Shown: one piece after another, positions 43,502 to 52,141 of the stretch
Position numbering within the stretch: the stretch's first letter is position 1
Layout: each line of letters begins with the position of its first letter
Assembly: GCA_963751395.1 (NCBI GenBank)
Contig: CAVVUC010000003.1
Location: forward strand, 434,001 to 498,000
From: CAVVUC01 sp963751395
Lineage (GTDB): Bacteria; Verrucomicrobiota; Verrucomicrobiia; Chthoniobacterales; Chthoniobacteraceae
Length of the DNA stretch: 64,000 nucleotides
Direction: 5' to 3'
The notes under the pieces: generated by a model
What the model was told of the DNA's origin: nothing
Databases searched by the model: none
What the model saw: only the letters and a program-made list of their open reading frames with translations
Made by a program: the position numbers and the translations under genes

Positions 43502-44764
43502 TTACCGCACGCGCTCGAGCGCGCGGGCATCGACGGGAAGAGACGCTTCGATTGGGCGGTAAGCCGGCGCTTTTACGCGATTCACTATCTTCTGATAGAC
43601 ACCCTCGACCTGGCGGGCCATCCGATCCGCTGTGAAATAGCGCCGCACGCGCACGCCTCCAGCCAGCCCCATTCGTTGGGCGCGAGCCGGGTCGGCGAGG
43701 AGGGTTTCCAACGCAGAGGCGAGTCCATCGGCATCGCCCATCGGAACGAGCAGACCCGTTTCGCCGTCGGCAATCAGTTCGGGAACGCCGCCGCCATTTG
43801 TGCCGACGACCGGCAGTCCTGCCGCCATGCCTTCCAAAACCGTGTTGGGGCAGGGATCGGCCGAGGTGCTGGCGTGGACGAGGATGTCCAGGTTGCGGAG
43901 CACTTCGGGAACGTCGCTTCTGAAACCGAGAAACTCGACGTGCCCGGCAATGCCGAGCGGGTGAACCATTTCACGCAATTCCCTTTCGTAATCCTCCTCG
44001 CCAAACAGCGGAGCGCCCACGATGACGAAGCTCGCTTTGTGTCCCGCCTTGATCAGCTTCGCGGCGGCTTTGAGAAAGATGTGCTGCCCTTTCCATGAAG
44101 TGAGCCGCCCGACGATTCCAATCCGCACGGTTTCCGGCCAGGTCCTGGATTCGTCTTCTTTTGCCGCATCGAGTTCTTCTTCGCACAATCCGTCATGCAC
44201 TACGGCTGTTTTCTGGTTGTCGGTTACAGACGCTTGCCTCGGAGCAAGGTGGAGTTTGTCCAACACGCTTTGCGAAACGGCAACGACATAAGACGGAACA
44301 AAACGGGCGAGAAGCCGGATCATCATCACGGCAGCACGCGGCAGGTACGTCTCATCGATGAAATCGCGGATGTGCCAGATAACCGGCAGTCCGGCCATGC
44401 GTCCCGCAATGCCGCCGTAGATGTGGGCTTTCAACGAGTTCGTGTGAATCACATGCACGCCTTGATCCTTTGCGAACTTCGCGAGGCGTGAAGAATACAG
44501 GAAGAGTCCGGTGATCCTATGAGGGTTCAGGATACCCAGCGCTTTCAAGCTGTCTTTGCGGACCTGGCGCACTTTGACATCGAGCGGAATCACGTGCGTT
44601 TCGACGCCGGTCTGGTGCAGGAGTTGAGGAGCGGGACCGTCCTCCGCAAACACCACCAACGGTTCAATCCGTGTGCGATCGATCGATCTTGCCAGTCTGC
44701 CAAGTTGATACTCCGCACCACCCAATTTTCCTGCGTGATCCAGATAAAGAACCTTCGTTTTCAT
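43502..44764 (-). CDS. Glycosyltransferase family 4
   Basis: 420 residues from MKTKVLYLDHAGKLGGAEYQ. GT-B fold. N-terminal acceptor part with LGGAEYQLGRLARS and VHVIHTNSLKAHIYGG. C-terminal donor part with RIGIVGRLTSWKGQHIFLKA, FVIVGAPLFGEEDYERELRE, EFLGFRSDVPEVLRNLDILV and the EGMAAGLPVVGTNGGGVPEL motif, of which the EX7E pair (E in VLEGM and E in VPELI) is intact. It is the last gene of an EPS operon and its start overlaps the preceding stop (ATGA). Donor and acceptor are not predictable. Confidence 0.94.
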   Translation of the reverse strand: MKTKVLYLDHAGKLGGAEYQLGRLARSIDRTRIEPLVVFAEDGPAPQLLHQTGVETHVIPLDVKVRQVRKDSLKALGILNPHRITGLFLYSSRLAKFAKDQGVHVIHTNSLKAHIYGGIAGRMAGLPVIWHIRDFIDETYLPRAAVMMIRLLARFVPSYVVAVSQSVLDKLHLAPRQASVTDNQKTAVVHDGLCEEELDAAKEDESRTWPETVRIGIVGRLTSWKGQHIFLKAAAKLIKAGHKASFVIVGAPLFGEEDYERELREMVHPLGIAGHVEFLGFRSDVPEVLRNLDILVHASTSADPCPNTVLEGMAAGLPVVGTNGGGVPELIADGETGLLVPMGDADGLASALETLLADPARAQRMGLAGGVRVRRYFTADRMARQVEGVYQKIVNRVKAPAYRPIEASLPVDARALERVR

Positions 44765-46011
44765 AATCTTGCCTCCATTCCCGCGCCGCAGGCACAGCGG
44801 TGCTTTGCTTCTTGTCGTTTTCCGGCATTCAGATTTGTCTTGAACGCCGCCCACTCGCGTTCCACCAACGCGGAAAATTCCCGCCGAAATCTCGCTATTG
44901 AAAACCGCTCGGCGTTTTGACGGCAGCGATCCGCACTGAACGGGTCCATTGATTCGAAATCATCCACCGCCTCCCGCACGCTCTCGACGCTCTGTTCAAA
45001 GAAGAAGACGCCGGTTTCTCCGGGCACGACAGTCTCGGTCGCGCCGCCTTCTCCAAAGGCAATCACCGGCGTGCCACTTGCCTGTGCTTCCAGCGGAGTG
45101 ATGCCAAAGTCTTCCTTCGCCGCAAAAACGAACGCCCGCGCCCGCTGCATATAGTCCCTCAGCACCTTGTCCGGTTGATACCCCAGCAGTGTCACATTCG
45201 GTCCGGCACAGGCCTTGATCTTGTCGAAATCCGGACCGGAACCAATGACCACCAGATTCTTGTCCGGCATCTGCGAAAAGGCCTCGACGATCAGATCGAC
45301 CTTTTTGTAGGGCACCAACCGGCATGCGGTGAGGTAGAAGTCCTCTTTGTTTTCATTCGGAGAAAACACAGCCGTGTTTACCGGCGGGTGAATGACCTCC
45401 GACTCGCGACCGTAAACTTTCTGGATGCGCCGCCCGACGAAGTGGGAATTTGCGATGAAGCGGTTGACACCGTGCGTGGTGCGCAGATCCCAGAGCCGGA
45501 TGTAATGCAAAAGAATGCGGGCAAGGACGCCGCGCAGACCCCGATTGAGTTTCGTCTCTTCGAGGTACTGGTTCTGCATGTCCCACGCATAGCGAATCGG
45601 CGAATGGCAGTAGCAAATGTGAAGCTGGTCAGGCCCTGTGATCACACCCTTGGCCACGGCATAGCTGCTTGAGAGAATGAGATTGTAGGCGGACAGATCG
45701 AGTTGCTCGATCGCAAACGGCATCAGGGGAAGATAGGAGCGGTAGAGCGCTTGGGCGCGAGGCAGCTTTTGCACAAAGCTGGTCGTCACCGGTTTGTTTT
45801 GCAGAAAGCCGCGCTGCCCTTTCGGAATGAAATCGAAGAGGCTGAAGATGTCGGCTTCGGGATAGACGTTCAGGATCTGCTCGAGCACCCGCTCCGCGCC
45901 TGCGTAAACCGGCAGCCAGTCATGAACGACCGCCACCTTTCGGGCACGTTCCGGAGGTGCGGAAGCCATCCGCATGTCGAATTCGTAAGTATCGGAGAGG
46001 AGTGTGACCAT
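44761..46011 (-). CDS. Glycosyltransferase family 4
   Basis: 416 residues from MVTLLSDTYEFDMRM; MASAPPERARKVAVVHDWLP at residue 15 is an alternative start. Domains: VYAGAERVLEQILNVYPEAD, a middle CHSPIRYAWDMQNQYLEE, then ANSHFVGRRIQKVYGRES, ACRLVPYKKVDLIVEAFSQM, VTLLGYQPDKVLRDYMQRAR, and the EX7E region EDFGITPLEAQASGTPVIAF. It resembles the WbaZ/mannosyltransferase group of GT4 enzymes, with donor likely a GDP-sugar by analogy only. It begins three bases after the polyprenyl transferase gene and its stop overlaps the next start. Confidence 0.93.
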   Translation of the reverse strand: MVTLLSDTYEFDMRMASAPPERARKVAVVHDWLPVYAGAERVLEQILNVYPEADIFSLFDFIPKGQRGFLQNKPVTTSFVQKLPRAQALYRSYLPLMPFAIEQLDLSAYNLILSSSYAVAKGVITGPDQLHICYCHSPIRYAWDMQNQYLEETKLNRGLRGVLARILLHYIRLWDLRTTHGVNRFIANSHFVGRRIQKVYGRESEVIHPPVNTAVFSPNENKEDFYLTACRLVPYKKVDLIVEAFSQMPDKNLVVIGSGPDFDKIKACAGPNVTLLGYQPDKVLRDYMQRARAFVFAAKEDFGITPLEAQASGTPVIAFGEGGATETVVPGETGVFFFEQSVESVREAVDDFESMDPFSADRCRQNAERFSIARFRREFSALVEREWAAFKTNLNAGKRQEAKHRCACGAGMEARL

Positions 46012-46014
46012 CGT

Positions 46015-47427
46015 CTAATAAGCTGTTTTCGGAGCGGCCAGCACCTGGCGCGCGGTTTTTAGAATGATCACCCAGTCGAGAAACAGGGACCAATTCTCGA
46101 GGTAATAAAGATCGGAGTGCGTGCGTTCCACGATCTCTTGATCTCTCATTGCCTCGCCCCGCAGTCCGCGCACCTGCGCCAGTCCGGTGATGCCCGGTTT
46201 GATGAAACTGCGCACGCGATAGAAGTTTGCGATCTCCCCGAACATCACGTTGTGATCCACGAAATGCGGACGCGGGCCGACGATGCTCATCTCGCCCTTG
46301 AGCACGTTGATGAACTGGGGCAGTTCGTCGATACTCAGCTTCCTCAACCATTTTCCGGCCGGGTAAACGCGAGGGTCGTTGCGCGTCGCCTGCGCCGCTT
46401 CCCGGCCGTGATTCACATGCATGGTGCGGTACTTGATGATCTTGAAGACGCTGTTGTGGCGGCCGTTGCGATCCTGATAGAAAAAGAGCGGCCCCGGTGA
46501 CTGCAACCGGTGCATCAACCACACGAGCACGCTCGTAAATGGCAAGATGAAGACGACAACGGGCAGCGAGAGGGCGACATCGAAGGCCCGCTTCATCAAG
46601 CGGCCCAGCGGGCATTCGAGTGGTTCCTGACGGAAACCGATGAAATTGAAGCCATCGTCCTCAGAGAAAACAATCGACCGATGCAGCTTGTCCTCGAGAT
46701 CGTTGAGGATCATCAGGCGAATCCCGAGCTTGTCGCAGAGGTTCCCAAGGTCGGCGATCTCACTTGGCGAAGATGGAAGATCCAACAGAATGACCTGCTT
46801 CACCTTCATACGGCCCAGAATTGAAGCCGTGTCGGAAATCCTTCCAAGCAGAGCAATTCCTCCGGCGTTCGTTTCTTCGTCGTTCGAGATGAGCCCGACT
46901 GCCCGCAAACCATAACTCGCCTTTCGGTCAAGCCACGATCGCAGCTTCCTTGCGCTGGACATGGAACCGATCAGAACGGTCGATTCCTGATGAGCCCGGC
47001 TGAACACAAATGCCGCCAGCATCCGCGGCAAATACCTGTTCGAGAGAAAGAGACCTGCGTAGAGCAGCGGAAGGAAGGAAAAAAGGAATACACGCGAAAT
47101 CACCAGATCCTTGGAGGCGACCAGGAACAGCAGAAGAGTGCCGCCCACGATCGCAGTCTGCCGAATGCTCAAGGAGTGATTGCGGACGACGTCCAGGTTC
47201 AGCAAATTCCCCTGGCGACGCCTGAAATGCCCTGACCCGATTACGAACGCCACCGCTATGCAGAGCGAGTACATCAGGTAGCGCCCGGTCTTGAAGCCCG
47301 AGGTATCGGAGATCATGAAAATGAACTCGCGCCAGGCCCAGAACAGGGCCTCCATCAAAAAGCCCTGCACAATGCAGTGAAGCAATCCTAATCCGCGAAC
47401 TCTGTTGGCAATCATATCTTTGCTCAT
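46015..47427 (-). CDS. Exopolysaccharide polyprenyl-phosphate sugar-phosphate transferase (WcaJ/WbaP type)
   Basis: 470 residues. Starts the lipid-linked repeat unit by moving a sugar-1-phosphate from a UDP-sugar to undecaprenyl phosphate in the inner membrane. N-terminal four membrane helices (FLMEALFWAWREFIFM to SFLPLLYAGLFLS), a CoA-binding-like middle domain (VLIGSMSSARKLRSWLDRK, GIALLGRISDTASILG), one further helix (ALSLPVVVFILPFTSVLVWL), and the cytoplasmic catalytic domain with LSIDELPQFINVLKGEMSIV, GPRP, GITGLAQVRG and LYYLENWSLFLDWVIILKT. First gene of the GT operon on this strand; its promoter would be within 47428-47750. Confidence 0.95.
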   Translation of the reverse strand: MSKDMIANRVRGLGLLHCIVQGFLMEALFWAWREFIFMISDTSGFKTGRYLMYSLCIAVAFVIGSGHFRRRQGNLLNLDVVRNHSLSIRQTAIVGGTLLLFLVASKDLVISRVFLFSFLPLLYAGLFLSNRYLPRMLAAFVFSRAHQESTVLIGSMSSARKLRSWLDRKASYGLRAVGLISNDEETNAGGIALLGRISDTASILGRMKVKQVILLDLPSSPSEIADLGNLCDKLGIRLMILNDLEDKLHRSIVFSEDDGFNFIGFRQEPLECPLGRLMKRAFDVALSLPVVVFILPFTSVLVWLMHRLQSPGPLFFYQDRNGRHNSVFKIIKYRTMHVNHGREAAQATRNDPRVYPAGKWLRKLSIDELPQFINVLKGEMSIVGPRPHFVDHNVMFGEIANFYRVRSFIKPGITGLAQVRGLRGEAMRDQEIVERTHSDLYYLENWSLFLDWVIILKTARQVLAAPKTAY

Positions 47428-47750
47428 CCTGAAGCAAAGCCAGTTGTGATCGCCCGCTTCCCGGCTCGATCAATTTACACTGGCTTCACGACATTCGTTT
47501 AAGCTTGTAAAATTCATACTTGGAAAAGCCTCCCGACAGCTATTGGCGAGGCTCCTATATTCCTGTAGGCGCGATTCATTGCTTGCTTGTAGTGAATCGT
47601 CCTACAAAAGGTCCGTGCGCGAAGTGAAGTATTGCAAATACGAAAAACAACAGCGGCTTGAGTGACGCCGAGTGCTTGGAAGTTCCCTTTGTTGTAAGAT
47701 GTCCGATGCCAGCGGCGAACCGATATCGATTCACAGCCCGACCGCTTTGG
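47428..47750. other. Intergenic region with two hairpins between EPS operon and rfbB
   Basis: 323 bp with no gene. A short-armed hairpin GCCTC/GAGGC at 47528-47552, and a longer one, TGTAGG...CGATTCA/TGAATCG...CCTACA, at 47564-47606. No T-run follows either on the plus strand. Both could act as attenuators ahead of the EPS operon (minus) or as a terminator region for rfbB (also minus, upstream). I cannot tell. Confidence 0.5.
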
Positions 47751-48824
47751 TCAGTAAAGCGCTGGTTCGAGCCCCAGGCGCTCCCGGCGGTATCGTCGAG
47801 CTGTGATTTCCGCGCACCACTCGCGATGCTCGAGATACCAAAGCACCGTATGCTTCAGACCGCTCTCAAGAGATTCCGAGGGTTCCCAGCCCAGTTCGCG
47901 CTGGATCTTCGAGCAATCGATCGCATAGCGGCGGTCATGGCCGGGCCGGTCTTTGACAAAAGTCTTCTGCTCACGGTAGGACTCGCCGCCAAAGCGGGGT
48001 TTGTATTCGTCGAGCAGATCGCAAATGTAGTTCACGACGTCGATGTTTGCCCGTTCGCACATCCCGCCGACGTTGTAGGTTTCTCCGGGTTCACCGCCTT
48101 CCAGAACTGCCTGGATCGCCGAGCAATGATCGCGCACGAAGAGCCAGTCGCGCACGTTCCGGCCGTCGCCATAGATGGGAAGCGGTCTGCCTTCGATCGC
48201 GTTGAGGATCATCAGCGGAATAAGTTTCTCGGGAAACTGAAACGGACCGTAGTTGTTTGAGCAGTTCGTCGTGAGCACCGGCAGACCGTAGGTGTGAAAG
48301 AAGGCGCGCACCAAGTGATCGCTGGCGGCTTTGGAAGCCGCATAGGGACTGTTCGGAGCCACGGGCGTCGTTTCGGAAAATGCGGGATCGTTCGGTCCCA
48401 GCGAGCCATATACTTCGTCGGTGGAGACATGCAGGAAGCGAAACTCAGGACGTTTGCGAGCCGGGAGAGAAGCCCAATAGCCACGCGCCGTTTCGAGCAA
48501 ACGCAAGGTTTCGAGCACGTTGGTTTCCACGAATACTTCCGGCCCATCAATGGAACGATCGACGTGGGTTTCTGCCGCGAAATTGACGATGGCGGAGATT
48601 TCGTTGTCTTCGAGCAGACGCGCCACGAGTTCCTTGTCTCCGATGCTGCCCTGTGCGAAACGGTAGCGGGGATCGCGGTTGACTTCCCGCAGGTTTGCCA
48701 GGTTGCCAGCGTATGTCAGTTTGTCCAGATTGACGAGGCGCTCCACGGAAAAAGTGGAGAGCAACTGATCAAGGATGAAGTTGGAGCCGATAAAGCCTGC
48801 CCCGCCGGTGACTAACAAACGCAT
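47751..48824 (-). CDS. rfbB: dTDP-glucose 4,6-dehydratase
   Basis: 357 residues from MRLLVTGGAGFIGSNFILDQ at 48824, preceded by a strong GGAGGGAG ribosome site; the longer in-frame start is unlikely. Makes dTDP-4-keto-6-deoxyglucose for rhamnose or other deoxysugars. Short-chain dehydrogenase fold: NAD loop GGAGFIGSN, FAAETHVDRSIDGPEVFVET, catalytic STDEVYGSLG and YAASKAASDHLVRAFFHTYG (YxxxK), and NNYGPFQFPEKLIPLMILNA. End region KDRPGHDRRYAIDCSKIQRE. The rfbA, rfbC and rfbD genes are not in the window. Confidence 0.96.
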   Translation of the reverse strand: MRLLVTGGAGFIGSNFILDQLLSTFSVERLVNLDKLTYAGNLANLREVNRDPRYRFAQGSIGDKELVARLLEDNEISAIVNFAAETHVDRSIDGPEVFVETNVLETLRLLETARGYWASLPARKRPEFRFLHVSTDEVYGSLGPNDPAFSETTPVAPNSPYAASKAASDHLVRAFFHTYGLPVLTTNCSNNYGPFQFPEKLIPLMILNAIEGRPLPIYGDGRNVRDWLFVRDHCSAIQAVLEGGEPGETYNVGGMCERANIDVVNYICDLLDEYKPRFGGESYREQKTFVKDRPGHDRRYAIDCSKIQRELGWEPSESLESGLKHTVLWYLEHREWCAEITARRYRRERLGLEPALY

Positions 48825-49086
48825 AGGTAATCTCCCTCCAGGTTGGCAAATCCTCGTTTCCACTGCGCGTCAGTTCCCGACACTCGCAAGCGAAAAACGA
48901 AACGGGAATCGCTGATGGAAATCATATCGCCGCCGATTAGAATGCCGGCGAACAAAACTCGCAATTGGCATTGGGCTGCTTTTTTCGTCAGTGGCAAACC
49001 ATTCGAGACGTAGCGCTTTGTCCTACATCCCTGGTTCCCTGCGGCTGCTTCGCCTTTGGAAATCCGGCTGAACCCGGCTTTCCCTG

Positions 49087-49848
49087 CTAACCCTCGGCAC
49101 GGACCCGCCGGGGAAAATCGACCAGTTCATTCTCGACTGCGTAGCGCATCAACTCGGCGTTATTCTTGATGCTGGTCTTGGCGAGAATGCGCGTCCGATA
49201 AGTGCTGATCGTCTTGATGCTGAGGGAAAGTTCCCCGGCAATTTCTTTCACAGTCTTGCCGAGGGCAAGCATGCACATGACTTGATACTCGCGATCCGAC
49301 AAGGCTTCGTGAAGAGGAGCGTCTGTGCCGCGATGCAGGTGCGCTGCCAGTTTTTCCGCAACGGACGGACGGATGTATCTGCCGCCCGAGAGGACGCGTT
49401 TCACGGCATCGACCAACTCGGAGGCCGCTGTCTCTTTGGTCAGGTAACCGGCGGCTCCCTTCTGCATCACACGAATCGCAAATTGCTCCTCCGAATGCAC
49501 GCTGATCACAAGGATTGGCAGCCGTGGATGCGTTTGCTTCAAGTCTTTGAGCGCATCGAGCCCGCTTCGTCCGGGCATCGTGATGTCGAGCAGGATGACG
49601 TCCCATTCTTTGTTCGACGTTTTGTCAAAAGCCTCTTGCGCCGTGCATGCTTCGCCAATCTCGGCATCCGGGTACTCACTGGTCAGCGTGAGACGCATGC
49701 CTATGCGCATCATCGGATGATCATCGACGATCAGGACGCGAAGAGGACGGGCGGGTGAGGGAGTGCTTCCGCGCGGGGTGGGTGGCGAACTTGTTACTTT
49801 GTGAATGACAGGCGCTTCGGCCCTTCCATTGTGCTTTGGCTTCGTCAT
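49087..49848 (-). CDS. LuxR/NarL-family response regulator
   Basis: 253 residues from MTKPKHNGRAEAPVIHKVTS, chosen over a start six codons earlier. A long Pro-rich N-terminal leader precedes the receiver. Receiver: VLIVDDHPMMRIGMRLTLTS, phospho-acceptor Asp in VILLDITMPGRSGLDALK, ISVHSEEQF and KGAAGYLTKETAASELVDAV. The HTH output is LSDREYQVMCMLALGKTVKE, then IAGELSLSIKTISTYRTRIL. The upstream gene (44 bp) encodes a histidine kinase of the matching HisKA_3 type, so this is almost certainly its cognate regulator. The target genes are not identified. Confidence 0.95.
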   Translation of the reverse strand: MTKPKHNGRAEAPVIHKVTSSPPTPRGSTPSPARPLRVLIVDDHPMMRIGMRLTLTSEYPDAEIGEACTAQEAFDKTSNKEWDVILLDITMPGRSGLDALKDLKQTHPRLPILVISVHSEEQFAIRVMQKGAAGYLTKETAASELVDAVKRVLSGGRYIRPSVAEKLAAHLHRGTDAPLHEALSDREYQVMCMLALGKTVKEIAGELSLSIKTISTYRTRILAKTSIKNNAELMRYAVENELVDFPRRVRAEG

Positions 49849-49892
49849 TCTCTTTTCGGGGTGCATAAACTGGAACTGGGTTTCTTAAGCGA

Positions 49893-51911
49893 CTAGGATC
49901 TTGGATGTTTCTTCGAACCGAGTGTGGTTTCCTTTTTGGGAAGTCCTTTGACTCCCTTGCGACCATCCTGCGTTATCACTGCGGCGATCGGGATTCTTAC
50001 TGTGACTGTCGTGCCGCGTCCGCTGACACCGTGAATATCGACGTCGCCGCCGAAAAGCAGTGCCCGCTCGCGCATGCCGAGCAGGCCAAGTGAAGCCGAT
50101 TTTTCGCTTTCGGTGATTCCCTTGCCGTTGTCTTTGACGACCAGCAGCAGCGAGTGGGCGCTTTGTTTTAATTCGACGACCACCTTGCTTGCCTTGGCGT
50201 GCCGCGCGACGTTGGTGAGTATCTCCTGAAAGATGCGGAATACGGCAGTGGAGAGTTGCTGGTCCACGACGGCTATTGTCCAGTTGATCAACACCTCGCA
50301 TCGGATTCCGTAGCGTTTTTGAAACTGCAGGCCCTGCCATTCGATGGCCACCGCAAGGCCGCATTCATCCAGCAGCGGCGGCCGAAGTTCGGAGCTGATT
50401 TTGCGAACGGTGAAAAGCATGGAATCGATATGCTGCTCCATCGAAGCGAGACGTTCTGTCAGTTCGGCGTCGTTCTGCACCGGCAGGCGCGCCATCCGGC
50501 TGCGAATCCTCGAGATGTCCATGTTCAACGCAGTGAGCGTCTGGCCGAGTTCATCGTGAACCTCGCGCGCGATCGCTACACGTTCCTCCTCGCGCACTTG
50601 CTGGAGTCGTGTGGACAGGGCGCGGAGCTGCTCGCGCGATCTTTCAAGGGTTCCCTGCGATTCCTTGCTTGTCGTTACATCCTGCGCCATCCCGATGATC
50701 TGCTCGGGACGCCCATCGCCATCCCGCGTGAAGAGCATGTCGCGCGTGAGAACCCAAAGCCACTCGCCGTAGATATTCTTGAGCCGGAAGCACGATTCAA
50801 ACACCTGGCCCTCCTCCGCCGCCTCCAAACGGCGGTAGCGTTCCTCCGCGAGATACTTGTCCTCGGGATGCACGAGGCTGGAGAGGAAATCTGGAGGTCT
50901 GGAAACGAAGTCCTCCACAGTGTACCCGAGAACCTTCTCGATCTGATGATTCGCGTAAAGGCATCGCCTTTCGAGGATGTCGTAAACGTAGAGGATCGTC
51001 GGAGAAGTGTCCGCCACCCGTTGAATGAACCGTTGGCTCTCGCGCAGAGCATCCTCAGCCCGTTTGCGGCGGCTGATGTCCTGCACCGTTCCCTCGAAGT
51101 AAAGCGGATTCCCGCTGCAGTCACAGACGCGGCGCGCCGTTTCCGAAATCCAGAGCGTCGTGCCGTCGCTTCTTCTTATTTGAGACTCGTATCCGCTGAC
51201 GTGTCCGTCTTCCAACATCAACCTCATGAACTCCTCGCGGCGTTCCGGTTCAACATATAGCTGATGCCCAATATCAGTGCAGGCGCTTTTCAGTTCCTCT
51301 TCATTTGCATAACCATACATCTGCGCCAGAGCACGATTCACGGCGAGGTACCTGCCGTCTGGCGTGCTCTGGAACATGCCTTCCAGTCCGTGATCGAAAA
51401 TGCTCCTGTAAACTTCCTCCCGGCGGGCCATTGCTTCCTCCGACTTGTTGAGCGTTTCCCGGAACAGAACAAGGAACCCGTCTGGCTGCCCGTTGCGAAT
51501 CAGCTTCCACGTCACACTGTTCATGCCCCACGTGGCACCGTCGGGTCTGAATAGTGTGCAGGCTCCGGAGCGGGGTTCGGTGAGTTCATCCGAGCACAAA
51601 GCGGTCACGTCCTGGTGCGGCTCGTCGGTTTGCCTCATGACCATGATTCCGGACGGATCCAGCCCGATGAGATCCCGTGGGCGCAACCCCATCATTCTGC
51701 CGGCTGCGGCATTTGCCCAGGTGATCTTTCCATCAGTGTCCGTCACCCAGGCAGCCCCTCCGAGTGCATCGAGAACCAATGCCGTCTGCGCGTTAAGAGC
51801 TTTCTGCGGAACAGTTGTGCCTTCTTCGACCATCGTTGCCATTTCTACAGACGACTCTGACGGCTCGTCATCTTCATTGCAAATCGCTGAACTATTTTGT
51901 TTGCTGTCCAT
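49893..51911 (-). CDS. PAS-domain sensor histidine kinase (HisKA_3, NarX-like)
   Basis: 672 residues with no clear membrane helix, so a cytoplasmic sensor. Three PAS domains: about residues 40-160 (ALGGAAWVTDTDGKITWANA), 165-285 (SIFDHGLEGMFQSTPDGRYL) and 290-415 (SPTILYVYDILERRCLYANH). Then a HisKA_3 helix pair with phospho-His in AIAREVHDELGQTLTALNMD, and an HATPase with ECGLAVAIEWQGLQFQKRYG, VKDNGKGI and LGLLGMRERALLFGGDVDIH. The following NarL-type regulator starts 44 bp downstream. Redox or small-molecule input is plausible for PAS domains but not shown. Confidence 0.94.
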   Translation of the reverse strand: MDSKQNSSAICNEDDEPSESSVEMATMVEEGTTVPQKALNAQTALVLDALGGAAWVTDTDGKITWANAAAGRMMGLRPRDLIGLDPSGIMVMRQTDEPHQDVTALCSDELTEPRSGACTLFRPDGATWGMNSVTWKLIRNGQPDGFLVLFRETLNKSEEAMARREEVYRSIFDHGLEGMFQSTPDGRYLAVNRALAQMYGYANEEELKSACTDIGHQLYVEPERREEFMRLMLEDGHVSGYESQIRRSDGTTLWISETARRVCDCSGNPLYFEGTVQDISRRKRAEDALRESQRFIQRVADTSPTILYVYDILERRCLYANHQIEKVLGYTVEDFVSRPPDFLSSLVHPEDKYLAEERYRRLEAAEEGQVFESCFRLKNIYGEWLWVLTRDMLFTRDGDGRPEQIIGMAQDVTTSKESQGTLERSREQLRALSTRLQQVREEERVAIAREVHDELGQTLTALNMDISRIRSRMARLPVQNDAELTERLASMEQHIDSMLFTVRKISSELRPPLLDECGLAVAIEWQGLQFQKRYGIRCEVLINWTIAVVDQQLSTAVFRIFQEILTNVARHAKASKVVVELKQSAHSLLLVVKDNGKGITESEKSASLGLLGMRERALLFGGDVDIHGVSGRGTTVTVRIPIAAVITQDGRKGVKGLPKKETTLGSKKHPRS

Positions 51912-52141
51912 TCCAATCGGGAAACATCCGATTCATGTAAAACTGTGCCGGCTTGTTTAGCTAGACGTGTGCCCGCAGTCAAGAAAATAATAACCAACAT
52001 ACTGACTAGAATTCCTTCCGGGTTCGCACTGTGTTGTTGAATTGGTCGGCACGGCGATTTCTTAGCAATCGAGCTTTTGAACACCGCAGTGAGGATGAAG
52101 TTTGCCAACGGCGACATGTCCATCTATAAAACACGCCACTT

